Assembly: GCA_016946835.1 (NCBI GenBank) | Contig: JACVTC010000003.1 | Location: 3,560,001 to 3,587,500 of the forward strand | From: Neocallimastix lanati (nom. inval.) | Lineage: Eukaryota > Neocallimastigomycota > Neocallimastigomycetes > Neocallimastigales > Neocallimastigaceae | DNA: 27,500 bases | Direction of reading: 5' to 3' | In this document: positions 9,048 through 19,874 of the stretch, in pieces | How positions within the stretch are numbered: position 1 is the stretch's first letter | Layout: each line of letters opens with the position of its first letter | Made by a program: the position numbers and the translations under genes | Notes under the pieces: generated by a model | What the model saw: the letters and a program-made list of their open reading frames with translations, nothing else | Database searches by the model: none | Told to the model about the DNA's origin: nothing

Positions 9048-12000
9048 TTAAGATACAAAATTATGATCTTCATTGGTTGCGCTAGCCCTGCTGGCCTGTC
9101 TTACTGTTTCTTCAGCATTGACACTCTTGGTAGTAGTAGTACGATTCGATTTGAACCTATTGAACAAAGACCATTGCTGGCCAATAGCAATAGGTATAAT
9201 CGATTGGAGAAGTGCCGCAGTAACCACTAAGAACGGAGTATCAGAATAAGCACCTGATTTCATCTGGCACTTAAATAGATCCTTCCATTCCCTTGTACTG
9301 TTATTAATACTTCGACCTCCAAGAAGGAAATTAAACACTTTTTCACACACACTAGAATCAATATACACATTATTTTCAATACTATTACTAACATTACTAA
9401 AAATACTATTACTAATATTATTATTACTATTATAACTATTACTATTATTACTATTACTATTATCATTATTACTATTAACAATATCATTTGTTAGGTTGCC
9501 ACGGTAAAAAGCATTATATAAAAATAAAATTTTATCATTAACTTTACTACGAGTATGATTGAAAAAGGGACAATCAATTAACCAATGACTTATCCATTGT
9601 TTATTACTTTTACAACAGGGACAAAAATTAGGACACATTTGGTCCACTATTTTTGCAGCTTTAGCAATTCTAGCATCTAATCTATATCCGCTTCGTGCTC
9701 TCAATAGCCAATAGAAACCATATGAAAGATCAGGATAGTCATAACAAAGTTTTATAAAATTTTGATGTTTCTTCGAATTTGTTTTTGTCATAAAACTCAG
9801 CTTTAATAGAATTGATTTTCATATCTCTTTTCCAATAAAAATCCTTGATTTTATTATCGTTATTACCTCTTTTCTCTAGTTTACGTTTAAGAGTTCTACT
9901 TTCTTTTGTCCATGTATATTTTCTAGATTTTGGAATATTATTAACTAAATAGGAAATAATACAATTTGAATTTTTCCATTTATCAAAACATTTGACCTGA
10001 GACAAAGCACACTTAGCTGACAATGGAGGAATATGTAAATCTTTTGAAATAGAATATACATTAATAAATGATTTGGCTTTTTGTATACCTGCAATCCATC
10101 TTAATCCTTTATTAATTAATTTCTGAGTATTATTTGTTCTCGTTTTATTCGAACCAAGTAAAGGTGCAAAGTAAGAGACTTTACTAAGTACATAAGAGTT
10201 AATTATAATCTTCTTAAATGGAATAGGAATTTTGGAATTTGAAAGAAATTTACTAACAGAAAAGAGAGCTTTAGTTACTTTAGAGTTAAGTAATTTAATA
10301 ATAGGTTTCAACGATAAGCTTTTATCAAATGGTATACCTAAATAGGTATAACATTTAGTTATTGGAATTGGTTGACCAGCAAGATAAAAAGTAGGATCTC
10401 TTTTATTTTGAAAAAGAGGTGTGTCTGGTCGAATCACCATCGTTGCACACTTATTAATTCCAAAATTCATCATATTAAATTTAGCCCATTCATTTACCTT
10501 CTTAAGCATTTTTTTCAACTTAGTTCTTGACGGTGCGCATAGAACAATATCATCTGCAAAGAGTCCACCACAACATCTAGATTCGCCTAAAGGAATTCCA
10601 AGTTCTGAAACATCATTAAAAATGTCATTAATAAAAAGATTGAAAAGAATTGGTGATAGTGGACAACCTTGTCTAACTCCTTTCATAATATTAAAAGATT
10701 CCGAATATTGATCATCAATTTTAACACTAGCTTTGGATGTCAAATATAGATTTTTTATAAATTGATAACATTTACCTCTAATACCTAAAGCATCTAATTT
10801 ATATAAAATATTACCTATTGGAACAGAATCATATGCCTTTTTTAAATCTAGAAAAGCTAGGTAAGTTTCTTTATTATCATTTTTACGCCTTTGACAAATT
10901 TCTCGAATTGAAATAAATAAACAAACACATTCTTCTTTAGTACGAAATCCAAATTGCTCTGGCCTAATAAAATTATTTTTAAGTCCATATTCTGAAATTC
11001 TTTTGGAGACTATTTTCGAAATGAGTTTAATACCATTGTTAATCAGAGAGATACCTCGATAATTGTCACAATCAGATAGATCATCTCCTTTTTTAGGAAT
11101 AGATATAATACTTGCTTCATTCCATGAGCTAGGAAATTCTCCATTCCAAATTCTTGAGTATATCTTCTGTAAACAATTTAAACCAGAAGAAGAATTATTT
11201 ACTGAATTTTCGTCATCCGGAGGAATTAAAGCTTTATAAAATTCAATAGGAATTCCATCCGGGCCTGAAGCTTTAAAATTTGGAGTAGCCAAAATTGCTT
11301 CTCTAATTTCTTCTATACTGATGTCTTGATTTATATCCCATTCATTGTGTCTCGTATACCTAATTGTTCCATTGGAAAATTATTATACCATTCGATTAAT
11401 GCACTATTGATATCAGAATGGCTTGAAGCAAGTTTTTTATAGTGATTGTGCCATACTTCTAACTGTTCTTTAGTAGAAGTAGCTAGTTTACCATTTTTGT
11501 CCTTTACTGGAGAATTTGACATATTTTTAAATTTATCTACTTTTGCTGTTGTTTTAAGCCATTTCCAAGCTTTTTTAGGGTTATGAGATTTCATATATTC
11601 ACATCCTGTATTAATCCAATGCTGGTATTCAGTTTTCCTATAAATATTACACATATGATGAATAATTTTGCACATTCTATTATATTTATCAATTAATTCT
11701 TCAAATTCATCTAAATTATGATAAGAACCTCTTCTTTTAATGGATTTATATAATTTCATTTTGAGTTTTTGCAAATTAAATATTTTCTGCGACATATGAA
11801 AAAAAGATTTTCGAACTTCTGAAATTGACGTGATATTAAGTTCCTTAGCAATATTGAATGAAGTTGAAATAAATTTCTTTGAAATATCATCAATACTAAT
11901 ATTAGGATCTGGAATCAATTCCTCTAATACACTAAAATAGTTGTTGTCAAAAATTGATTCTTTTTCATTTATACATTTTAATCTATCCCATTTAACTGTC

Positions 12001-13457
12001 TTTTTAGGCAGAGAGAAAGAATTATCTGAATTAACTGATGAAAAACATTTACTTTTTATTAATAAAGGTTTATGATCCGAAATGGGGGGAAAGTCAATAA
12101 AAGTACCATATGAAAGTAAATCTAACATATGATCATTGACAATCGCATGATCTATATCAGATTCTCTATTACCTCTACTCCATGAAATTGGGGAGCCCCA
12201 TAAGGGAAGAATTTTCCAATTACTAAATTTAGAGAGCAAATTACTTAATTTCTCAGTAGGTAAATTAAAATCACCAACCAACATTGAAGGATGAGAAGAG
12301 TGACTATTTAACCAAGACAATATTTCAATTCTAGCAGCTCTAGCATGAAGGCTATGGCCACTATGAGGTACGTACACATTACCAATAGAACATTTAGTGA
12401 AATTCCAAAAATTATAAGTATACAAGGAAATAATATACTCATAAGTGTTGTTTTCAAGAGAGGCTTGACAAGAATTATGAAACCCAATATAAAGACCTCT
12501 TTTACCGGGAATTTCATTATTAGCTTTTTTGAAGAAATGTTTGTAGTTTTTTAATGATACTCGACATGGATATTTACTGCTAGAACCTGAACCATTTCCT
12601 GTTTCCTGAAAGCATAAGAAAAGTGGTTTGTACATTGAAATAAAGAATTCAACACTGTCTTTTTTATCAAAGTTCCATCCATTAGTATTCCAACTGACAC
12701 ATAGAGAAAATTCTTTAACTGTATTATTATTAATATAAGTGTTATTAATATTATTGGAATTATTATAATTGATTGAACTGAAATTTGAATTTGAATCTGA
12801 GCTTGAAACTGAATTTAAACATAAATTTGAAATTGAACTTGAACTTGTACTTGAACTTGAACTTGAACTTGAACTTGAACTTGAACTTGAACTTGAACTT
12901 GTACTTGAACTTGTACTTGAACTTGAACTTGAAATTGTACTTGAACTTGGACTTGAACTTGAACTTGAGCTTGTACTTGAACTTGAACATGAATCTGTAT
13001 TTGAACTTGAATTTGAATTTTGACTTGAATCTGCATTTGAATTTGAAGTAGTGAATAAGTTGATATTATAAGATGAATTCACTTTTTCTGATAAGGCAAA
13101 ATGTTTCCTTTTGAGTGAAGAAAAACTGTATTTATGATTCCTTTTGCTACAATTAATAACGTTAATTGAAGCACGTTTGAAACTATTAACAATACAATCA
13201 GTAATAGATGTTAATTCTTCTTCATTACCTACTATTTTAATTTTAAAGAATGCATCATTAAAATTAGCAATACGTTTAACTGATAAAACCTTATCATTTA
13301 ATTCATTCAGAGTTTTCTTTAAATGTCTTCTCATTTTGATTTCTGGCCAAGATCGAAGTCCGCGGATAAAGAGTAGTTTCGTATTCTCCATTGGTATACC
13401 GTGGCACCTTGAACCTCTTAGAATGAAATTCTTATTTCTTATAAATTGGATTTCCAT
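9048..13457 (-). pseudogene. LINE copy A polyprotein, two frameshifts
   Basis: The same protein as copy B, split into three overlapping open pieces. Piece 1 (11331-13457) covers the RRM-like segment, Ser linker, endonuclease and the linker to RT. Piece 2 (9739-11292) covers RT, including DLKKAYDS, RQGCPLSP and FADD. Piece 3 (9048-9791) covers the CCHC motif and C-terminus. Compared with copy B there is a one-base deletion near 11377-11386 (a T run) and a one-base insertion in the A run at 9756-9759. Only about ten other residue changes are visible outside the Ser tract (for example K for Q at residue 9, M for L at 299, C for S at 870). The Ser tract is 72 nt shorter. Confidence 0.9.
12836..13010 (-). 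repeat. CAAGTT hexamer array coding Ser-Ser (copy A)
   Basis: On the coding strand the array alternates TCA and AGT codons, both serine, with some ACA/AGT changes giving Thr. It is 24 codons shorter than in copy B while the flanks are nearly identical. Long open frames in the other five phases here are shadows of the array. Confidence 0.8.
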
Positions 13458-14066
13458 AATAGTAATAAAAAACTAAAAATTAATAACTAAAAAAAAAAAA
13501 ATAAAAAAAAGTCAATTTTTATTATAAAGTCTTGAGTATAATGAGAATTGTAACAATTTTATATCTTTTTGGAGTAAATAATTTCGATAATTAGTAGTTT
13601 GTTGAATGATTGAAAAATAATTTGATTTAGCACTTTTTTCAGTATATTATTTAAATTGAATATCATAAAGTATTTAATGACTAAGATTGAATTGATGAAA
13701 TAAAATGGCACAAAATTAGTAAAGAGTTAAATAAATTACTACAAGATTTAGAGTGAATCAATCTCTTACAACGTGATACATGAAATATAAAGTTGAAATA
13801 CAATTGAATACAATAGATTCTTACATGAGAATAGTAATACTACATGAAAATAGAAATACAATGAAAATGTATTACTAATTCTTGGGTGTAACTTATTTAA
13901 CAATGTTCCAAAAATGCACCATTATATTCCGCAGTGAGTGTTCACCAGAAAAATTTTACCAATAACATTACCATTGCGCATAATGTTATTAATTAACACA
14001 AAATATAACTTTACTACTATTTTGCACCAGTACTGTGGATCTACTTTATAAGAGTAAAGTTAATTC

Positions 14067-14114
14067 CCCTTGCAGGCGATTTAAATACATAAATCGAGTA
14101 CACCCCTGCTCGGG
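14067..14114 (-). other. 5'-terminal stem-loop of LINE copy A
   Basis: On the element strand the first 48 nt can fold as CCC/GGG, a GA/AA internal loop, GCAGG/CCTGC, an 8-nt bulge, then CGATTTA/TAAATCG with a 6-nt loop. The same fold exists in copy B (19592-19639). It could be part of a promoter, translation or processing structure. I could not fit the HDV-like ribozyme fold found at some LINE 5' ends. Confidence 0.4.
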
Positions 14115-14116
14115 TT

Positions 14117-14130
14117 ATTTCTTTATTGAT
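14117..14130. repeat. Target-site duplication of LINE copy A, right
   Basis: Exact copy of 8770-8783, directly at the 5' end of the element. Confidence 0.85.
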
Positions 14131-14232
14131 ATAAATAAATAAATAAATAAATAAATAAAAATAAGATTTTTTTTTTAATTTTATTTATTATTATTTTTTA
14201 TGATTAAATTTAATGTGATTAAATTTTTTATA
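14131..14232. other. 102-bp spacer between the two LINE copies
   Basis: An (ATAA)n array followed by AT-rich unique DNA. It is pre-insertion genomic sequence, which shows the copies integrated separately. Confidence 0.8.
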
Positions 14233-14246
14233 TGAAAAAAAAAGAT
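14233..14246. repeat. Target-site duplication of LINE copy B, left
   Basis: tgaaaaaaaaagat, repeated exactly at 19642-19655. Confidence 0.85.
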
Positions 14247-14447
14247 TTTTTTTTTTTTTTTTTTTTTAACGGCAGCAAACTTGTTTCATCTTTATTAATT
14301 AAATATTTGATAAAATACATGTAATAAAATAATAAAAAAAAAAAAGATAAAAAAATAAACAAAAAATAAAACACAAAATAAAAATAAAATAATGGTATAA
14401 TATATTCTAGTTTCATTTAATTAATATTTGTAAGACTTCACAAGGGC

Positions 14448-14471
14448 ATTATTATACTGAAGTATAATAAT
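14448..14471 (-). other. Perfect hairpin in LINE 3' UTR (copy B)
   Basis: The same 10-bp stem and 4-nt loop as 8993-9016. Confidence 0.5.
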
Positions 14472-14502
14472 TAACTTTGACTTCGCAATGTTAATCATAA
14501 TT

Positions 14503-17500
14503 TTAAGATACAAAATTATGATCTTCATTGGTTGCGCTAGCCCTGCTGGCCTGTCTTACTGTTTCTTCAGCATTGACGCTCTTGGTAGTAGTAGTACGAT
14601 TCGATTTGAACCTATTGAACAAAGACCATTGCTGGCCAATAGCAATAGGTATAATCGATTGGAGAAGTGCCGCAGTAACCACTAAGAACGGAGTATCAGA
14701 ATAAGCACCTGATTTCATCTGGCACTTAAATAGATCCTTCCATTCCCTTGTACTGTTATTAATACTTCGACCTCCAAGAAGGAAATTAAACACTTTTTCA
14801 CACACACTAGAATCAATATACACATTATTTTCAATACTATTACTAACATTACTAAAAATACTATTACTAATATTATTATTACTATTATAACTATTACTAT
14901 TATTACTATTACTATTATCATTATTACTATTAATAATATCATTTGTTAGGTTGCCACGGTAAAAAGCATTATATAAAAATAAAATTTTATCATTAACTTT
15001 ACTACGAGTATGATTGAAAAAGGGACAATCAATTAACCAATGACTTATCCATTGTTTATTACTTTTACAACAGGGACAAAAATTAGGACACATTTGGTCC
15101 ACTATTTTTGCAGCTTTAGCAATTCTAGCATCTAATCTATATCCGCTTCGTGCTCTCAATAGCCAATAGAAACCATATGAAAGATCAGGATAGTCATAAC
15201 AAAGTTTTATAAATTTTGATGTTTCTTCGAATTTGTTTTTGTCATAAAACTCAGCTTTAATAGAATTGATTTTCATATCTCTTTTCCAATAAAAATCCTT
15301 GATTTTATTATCGTTATTACCTCTTTTCTCTAGTTTACGTTTAAGAGTTCTACTTTCTTTTGTCCATGTATATTTTCTAGATTTTGGAATATTATTAACT
15401 AAATAGGAAATAATACAATTTGAATTTTTCCATTTATCAAAACATTTGACCTGAGACAAAGCACACTTAGCTGACAATGGAGGAATATGTAAATCTTTTG
15501 AAATAGAATATACATTAATAAATGATTTGGCTTTTTGTATACCTGCAATCCATCTTAATCCTTTATTAATTAATTTCTGAGTATTATTTGTTCTCGTTTT
15601 ATTCGAACCAAGTAAAGGTGCAAAGTAAGAGACTTTACTAAGTACATAAGAGTTAATTATAATCTTCTTAAATGGAATAGGAATTTTGGAATTTGAAAGA
15701 AATTTACTAACAGAAAAGAGAGCTTTAGTTACTTTAGAGTTAAGTAATTTAATAATAGGTTTCAACGATAAGCTTTTATCAAATGGTATACCTAAATAGG
15801 TATAACATTTAGTTATTGGAATTGGTTGACCAGCAAGATAAAAAGTAGGATCTCTTTTATTTTGAAAAAGAGGTGTGTCTGGTCGAATCACCATCGTTGC
15901 ACACTTATTAATTCCAAAATTCATCATATTAAATTTAGCCCATTCATTTACCTTCTTAAGCATTTTTTTCAACTTAGTTCTTGACGGTGCGCATAGAACA
16001 ATATCATCTGCAAAGAGTCCACCACAACATCTAGATTCGCCTAAAGGAATTCCAAGTTCTGAAACATCATTAAAAATGTCATTAATAAAAAGATTGAAAA
16101 GAATTGGTGATAGTGGACAACCTTGTCTAACTCCTTTCATAATATTAAAAGATTCCGAATATTGATCATCAATTTTAACACTAGCTTTGGATGTCAAATA
16201 TAGATTTTTTATAAATTGATAACATTTACCTCTAATACCTAAAGCATCTAATTTATATAAAATATTACCTATTGGAACAGAATCATATGCCTTTTTTAAA
16301 TCTAGAAAAGCAAGGTAAGTTTCTTTATTATCATTTTTACGCCTTTGACAAATTTCTCGAATTGAAATAAATAAACTAACACATTCTTCTTTTGTACGAA
16401 ATCCAAATTGCTCTGGCCTAATAAAATTATTTTTAAGTCCATATTCCGAAATTCTTTTGGAGACTATTTTCGAAATGAGTTTAATACCATTGTTAATCAG
16501 AGAGATACCTCGATAATTGTCACAATCAGATAGATCATCTCCTTTTTTAGGAATAGATATAATACTTGCTTCATTCCAAGAGCTAGGAAATTCTCCATTC
16601 CAAATTCTTGAGTATATCTTCTGTAAACAATTTAAACCAGAAGAAGAATTATTTACTGAATTTTCGTCCTCCGGAGGAATTAAAGCTTTATAAAATTCAA
16701 TAGGAATTCCATCCGGGCCTGAAGCTTTATAATTTGGAGTAGCTAAAATTGCTTCTCTAATTTCTTCTATACTGATGTCTTGATTTATATCCCATTCATT
16801 GTGTCTCGTATACCTGATTGTTCCATTGGAAAATTTATTAGACCATTCGATTAATGCACTATTGATATCAGAATGACTTGAAGCAAGTTTTTTATAGTGA
16901 TTGTGCCATACTTCTAACTGTTCTTTAGTAGAAGTAGCTAGTTTACCATTTTTGTCCTTTACTGGAGAATTTGACATATTTTTAAATTTATCTACTTTTG
17001 CTGTTGTTTTAAGCCATTTCCAAGCTTTCTTAGGGTTATGAGATTTCATATATTCACATCCTGTATTGATCCAATGTTGGTATTCAGTTTTCCTATAAAT
17101 ATTACACATATGATGAATAATTTTGCACATTCTATTATATTTATCAATTAATTCTTCAAATTCATCTAAATTATGATAAGAACCTCTTCTTTTAATGGAT
17201 TTATATAATTTCATTTTGAGTTTTTGCAAATTAAATATTTTCTGCGACATATGAAAAAAAGATTTTCGAACTTCTGAAATTGACGTGATATTAAGTTCCT
17301 TAGCAATATTGAATGAAGTTGAAATAAATTTCTTAGAAATATCATCAATACTAATATTAGGATCTGGAATCACTTCCTCTAATACACTAAAATAGTTGTT
17401 GTCAAAAATTGATTCTTTTTCATTTATACATTTTAATCTATCCCATTTAACTGTCTTTTTAGGCAGAGAGAAAGAATTATCTGAATTAACTGATGAAAAA

Positions 17501-18984
17501 CATTTACCTTTTATTAATAAAGGTTTATGATCCGAAATGGGGGGAAAGTCAATAAAAGTACCATATGAAAGTAAATCTAACATATGATCATTGACAATCG
17601 CATGATCTATATCAGATTCTCTATTACCTCTACTCCATGAAATTGGGGAGCCCCATAAGGGAAGAATTTTCCAATTACTAAATTTAGAGAGCAAATTACT
17701 TAATTTCTCAGTAGGTAAATTAAAATCACCAACCAACATTGAAGGATGAGAAGAGTGACTATTTAACCAAGACAATATTTCAATTCTAGCAGCTCTAGCA
17801 TGAAGGCTATGGCCACTATGAGGTACGTACACATTACCAATAGAACATTTAGTGAAATTCCAAAAATTATAAGTATACAAGGAAATAATATACTCATAAG
17901 TGTTGTTTTCAAGAGAGGCTTGACAAGAATTATGAAACCCAATATAAAGACCTCTTTTACCGGGAATTTCATTATTAGCTTTTTTGAAGAAATGTTTGTA
18001 GTTTTTTAATGATACTCGACATGGATATTTACTGCTAGAACCTGAACCATTTCCTGTTTCCTGAAAGCATAAGAAAAGTGGTTTGTACAATGAAATAAAG
18101 AATTCAACACTGTCTTTTTTATCAAAGTTCCATCCATTAGTATTCCAACTGACACATAGAGAAAATTCTTTAACTGTATTATTATTAATATGAGTGTTAT
18201 TAATATTATTGGAATTATTATAATTGATTGAACTGAAATTTGAATTTGAATCTGAGCTTGAAACTGAATTTAAACATAAATTTGAAATTGAACTTGAACT
18301 TGTACTTGAACTTGAACTTGAACTTGAACTTGTACTTGAACTTGTACTTGAACTTGAACTTGAACTTGAACTTGAAATTGTACTTGAACTTGGACTTGAA
18401 CTTGAACTTGAACCTGTACTTGAACTTGTACTTAAACTTGTACTTGAACTTGAACTTGAGCTTGTACTTGAACTTGTACTTGAACTTGAACTTGAGCTTG
18501 TACTTGAACTTGAACATGAATCTGTATTTGAACTTGAATTTGAATTTTGACTTGAATCTACATTTGAATTTGAAGTAGTGAATAAGTTGATATTATAAGA
18601 TGAATTCACTTTTTCTGATAAGGCAAAATGTTTCCTTTTGAGTGAAGAAAAACTGTATTTATGATTCCTTTTGCTACAATTAATAACGTTAATTGAAGCA
18701 CGTTTGAAACTATTAACAATACAATCAGTAATAGATGTTAATTCTTCTTCATTACCTACTATTTTAATTTTAAAGAATGCATCATTAAAATTAGCAATAC
18801 GTTTAACTGATAAAACCTTATCATTTAATTCATTCAGAGTTTTCTTTAAATGTCTTCTCATTTTGATTTCTGGCCAAGATCGAAGTCCGCGGATAAAGAG
18901 TAGTTTCGTATTCTCCATTGGTATACCGTGGCACCTTGAACCTCTTAGAATGAAATTCTGATTTCTTATAAATTGGATTTCCAT
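14503..18984 (-). CDS. LINE single-ORF polyprotein: RRM-like, Ser linker, APE endonuclease, reverse transcriptase, CCHC
   Basis: 1493 aa. The ATG at 18984 is the first in frame (TAG lies upstream) and has A at -3 and G at +4. Residues 26-102 have an RRM-like strand-helix-strand-strand-helix-strand order (inferred). Residues 148-240 are Ser/Thr-rich. The APE-type endonuclease spans about 275-490: WNTNG (280-284), QET (308-310), GDFN (419-422), SDIDH (457-461) and SDH (484-486). Reverse transcriptase spans about 740-1070: NYRGISL, DLKKAYD with Asp895, RQGCPLSP (953-960), FADD (991-994) and YLG. A C-x2-C-x8-H-x4-C motif lies at 1303-1320, then an Asn-rich stretch (1350-1385). By family knowledge the endonuclease nicks target DNA and the RT primes cDNA from the nick (TPRT). 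The motif RQGCPLSP is closer to L1/Tx1/RTE than to Jockey/I types; the clade is not settled. There is no separate ORF1, so the N-terminal part may do that job. Confidence 0.95.
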   Translation of the reverse strand: MEIQFIRNQNFILRGSRCHGIPMENTKLLFIRGLRSWPEIKMRRHLKKTLNELNDKVLSVKRIANFNDAFFKIKIVGNEEELTSITDCIVNSFKRASINVINCSKRNHKYSFSSLKRKHFALSEKVNSSYNINLFTTSNSNVDSSQNSNSSSNTDSCSSSSTSSSSSSSTSSSTSSSSSSSTSLSTSSSTGSSSSSSPSSSTISSSSSSSSSSTSSSTSSSSSSSSSTSSSSISNLCLNSVSSSDSNSNFSSINYNNSNNINNTHINNNTVKEFSLCVSWNTNGWNFDKKDSVEFFISLYKPLFLCFQETGNGSGSSSKYPCRVSLKNYKHFFKKANNEIPGKRGLYIGFHNSCQASLENNTYEYIISLYTYNFWNFTKCSIGNVYVPHSGHSLHARAARIEILSWLNSHSSHPSMLVGDFNLPTEKLSNLLSKFSNWKILPLWGSPISWSRGNRESDIDHAIVNDHMLDLLSYGTFIDFPPISDHKPLLIKGKCFSSVNSDNSFSLPKKTVKWDRLKCINEKESIFDNNYFSVLEEVIPDPNISIDDISKKFISTSFNIAKELNITSISEVRKSFFHMSQKIFNLQKLKMKLYKSIKRRGSYHNLDEFEELIDKYNRMCKIIHHMCNIYRKTEYQHWINTGCEYMKSHNPKKAWKWLKTTAKVDKFKNMSNSPVKDKNGKLATSTKEQLEVWHNHYKKLASSHSDINSALIEWSNKFSNGTIRYTRHNEWDINQDISIEEIREAILATPNYKASGPDGIPIEFYKALIPPEDENSVNNSSSGLNCLQKIYSRIWNGEFPSSWNEASIISIPKKGDDLSDCDNYRGISLINNGIKLISKIVSKRISEYGLKNNFIRPEQFGFRTKEECVSLFISIREICQRRKNDNKETYLAFLDLKKAYDSVPIGNILYKLDALGIRGKCYQFIKNLYLTSKASVKIDDQYSESFNIMKGVRQGCPLSPILFNLFINDIFNDVSELGIPLGESRCCGGLFADDIVLCAPSRTKLKKMLKKVNEWAKFNMMNFGINKCATMVIRPDTPLFQNKRDPTFYLAGQPIPITKCYTYLGIPFDKSLSLKPIIKLLNSKVTKALFSVSKFLSNSKIPIPFKKIIINSYVLSKVSYFAPLLGSNKTRTNNTQKLINKGLRWIAGIQKAKSFINVYSISKDLHIPPLSAKCALSQVKCFDKWKNSNCIISYLVNNIPKSRKYTWTKESRTLKRKLEKRGNNDNKIKDFYWKRDMKINSIKAEFYDKNKFEETSKFIKLCYDYPDLSYGFYWLLRARSGYRLDARIAKAAKIVDQMCPNFCPCCKSNKQWISHWLIDCPFFNHTRSKVNDKILFLYNAFYRGNLTNDIINSNNDNSNSNNSNSYNSNNNISNSIFSNVSNSIENNVYIDSSVCEKVFNFLLGGRSINNSTREWKDLFKCQMKSGAYSDTPFLVVTAALLQSIIPIAIGQQWSLFNRFKSNRTTTTKSVNAEETVRQASRASATNEDHNFVS
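18291..18530 (-). repeat. CAAGTT hexamer array coding Ser-Ser (copy B, expanded)
   Basis: Same array as in copy A but 72 nt longer, with extra blocks punctuated by Thr codons. It sits between the N-terminal segment and the endonuclease. Confidence 0.8.
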
Positions 18985-19591
18985 AATAGTAATAAAAAAC
19001 TAAAAATTAATAACTAAAAAAAAAAAATAAAAAAAAGTCAATTTTTATTATAAAGTCTTGAGTATAATGAGAATTGTAATAATTTTATATCTTTTTGGAG
19101 TAAATAATTTCGATAATTAGTAGTTTGTTGAATGATTGAAAAATAATTTGATTTAGCACTTTTTTCAGTATATTATTTAAATTGAATATCATAAAGTATT
19201 TAATGACTAAGATTGAATTGATGAAATAAAATGGCACAAAATTAGTAAAGAGTTAAATAAATTACTACAAGATTTAGAGTGAATCAATCTCTTACAACGT
19301 GATACATGAAATATATAGTTGAAATACAATTGAATACAATAGATTCTTACATGAGAATAGTAATACTACATGAAAATAGAAATACAATGAAAATGTATTA
19401 CTAATTCTTGGGTGTAACTTATTTAACAATGTTCCAAAAATGCACCATTATATTCCGCAGTGAGTGTTCACCAGAAAAATTTTACCAATAACATTACCAT
19501 TGCGCATAATGTTATTAATTAACACAAAATATAACTTTACTACTATTTTGCACCAGTACTGTGGATCTACTTATAAGAGTAAAGTTAATTC

Positions 19592-19639
19592 CCCTTGCAG
19601 GCGATTTAAATACATAAATCGAGTACACCCCTGCTCGGG
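19592..19639 (-). other. 5'-terminal stem-loop of LINE copy B
   Basis: Identical pairing to 14067-14114. Confidence 0.4.
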
Positions 19640-19641
19640 TT

Positions 19642-19655
19642 TGAAAAAAAAAGAT
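19642..19655. repeat. Target-site duplication of LINE copy B, right
   Basis: Exact copy of 14233-14246. Confidence 0.85.
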
Positions 19656-19825
19656 GAAACTATCAAATGCAATTAATTACTACTACCCTTCTTTCTTTCT
19701 TTCTTTCTTCTTCTTTCTTCTTCTTCATTTTATAAATAACAAATATAATTATTATTAATTTTCAATTAAATAACTCGATAAAAATTTATATATTATCCAA
19801 AAGTAAACACTTTAAATTACATATG

Positions 19826-19874
<49 letters not shown>

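Larger units (their letters stand above)
8784..14116 (-). mobile_element. Non-LTR (LINE) retrotransposon copy A, full length but inactivated
   Basis: The element runs on the minus strand from CCCGAG (14114) to a poly(A) tail seen as about 28 T at 8784-8811. It has a 5' UTR of about 657 nt (13458-14114), a broken ORF (9048-13457) and a 3' UTR of 237 nt (8811-9047) with AATAAA (plus-strand TTTATT at 8835-8840) about 24 nt before the tail. It is flanked by a 14-bp duplication. It aligns end to end with copy B at very high identity, so both are recent. Being complete at the 5' end is unusual for a LINE. The two indels that break the ORF may be real or sequencing errors. Confidence 0.93.
14247..19641 (-). 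mobile_element. Non-LTR (LINE) retrotransposon copy B, full length, apparently intact
   Basis: A minus-strand element with a 5' UTR of about 655 nt, one ORF (14503-18984), a 236-nt 3' UTR, AATAAA (plus TTTATT at 14291-14296) and a poly(A) tail seen as 21 T. It is flanked by 14-bp duplications. The 5' end reads AACCCGAG on the element strand. With an unbroken ORF, complete ends and a fresh duplication it is a candidate source element. Its closest match here is copy A, inserted 102 bp away in the same orientation. Confidence 0.95.

Noticed and set aside
9033-9230. Plus-strand 65-codon frame, repeated at 14488-14685
   Set aside because: It is antisense to the LINE C-terminus and identical in both copies only because the element is.
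12763-13051. Several open frames on both strands over the Ser linker, also at 18218-18578
   Set aside because: A hexamer array is open in many frames. The real one is the minus-strand Ser frame within the LINE ORF.
14067-14114. HDV-like or hammerhead ribozyme at the LINE 5' end
   Set aside because: No hammerhead core was seen and no double-pseudoknot pairing could be drawn by eye. The simple nested hairpin explains the pairing.
8784-19641. tRNA-targeted insertion as in Dictyostelium TRE elements
   Set aside because: No tRNA gene or box A/B-like sequence was seen near either insertion.
8770-19655. Segmental tandem duplication as the origin of the LINE pair
   Set aside because: Each copy has distinct target-site duplications and flanks.
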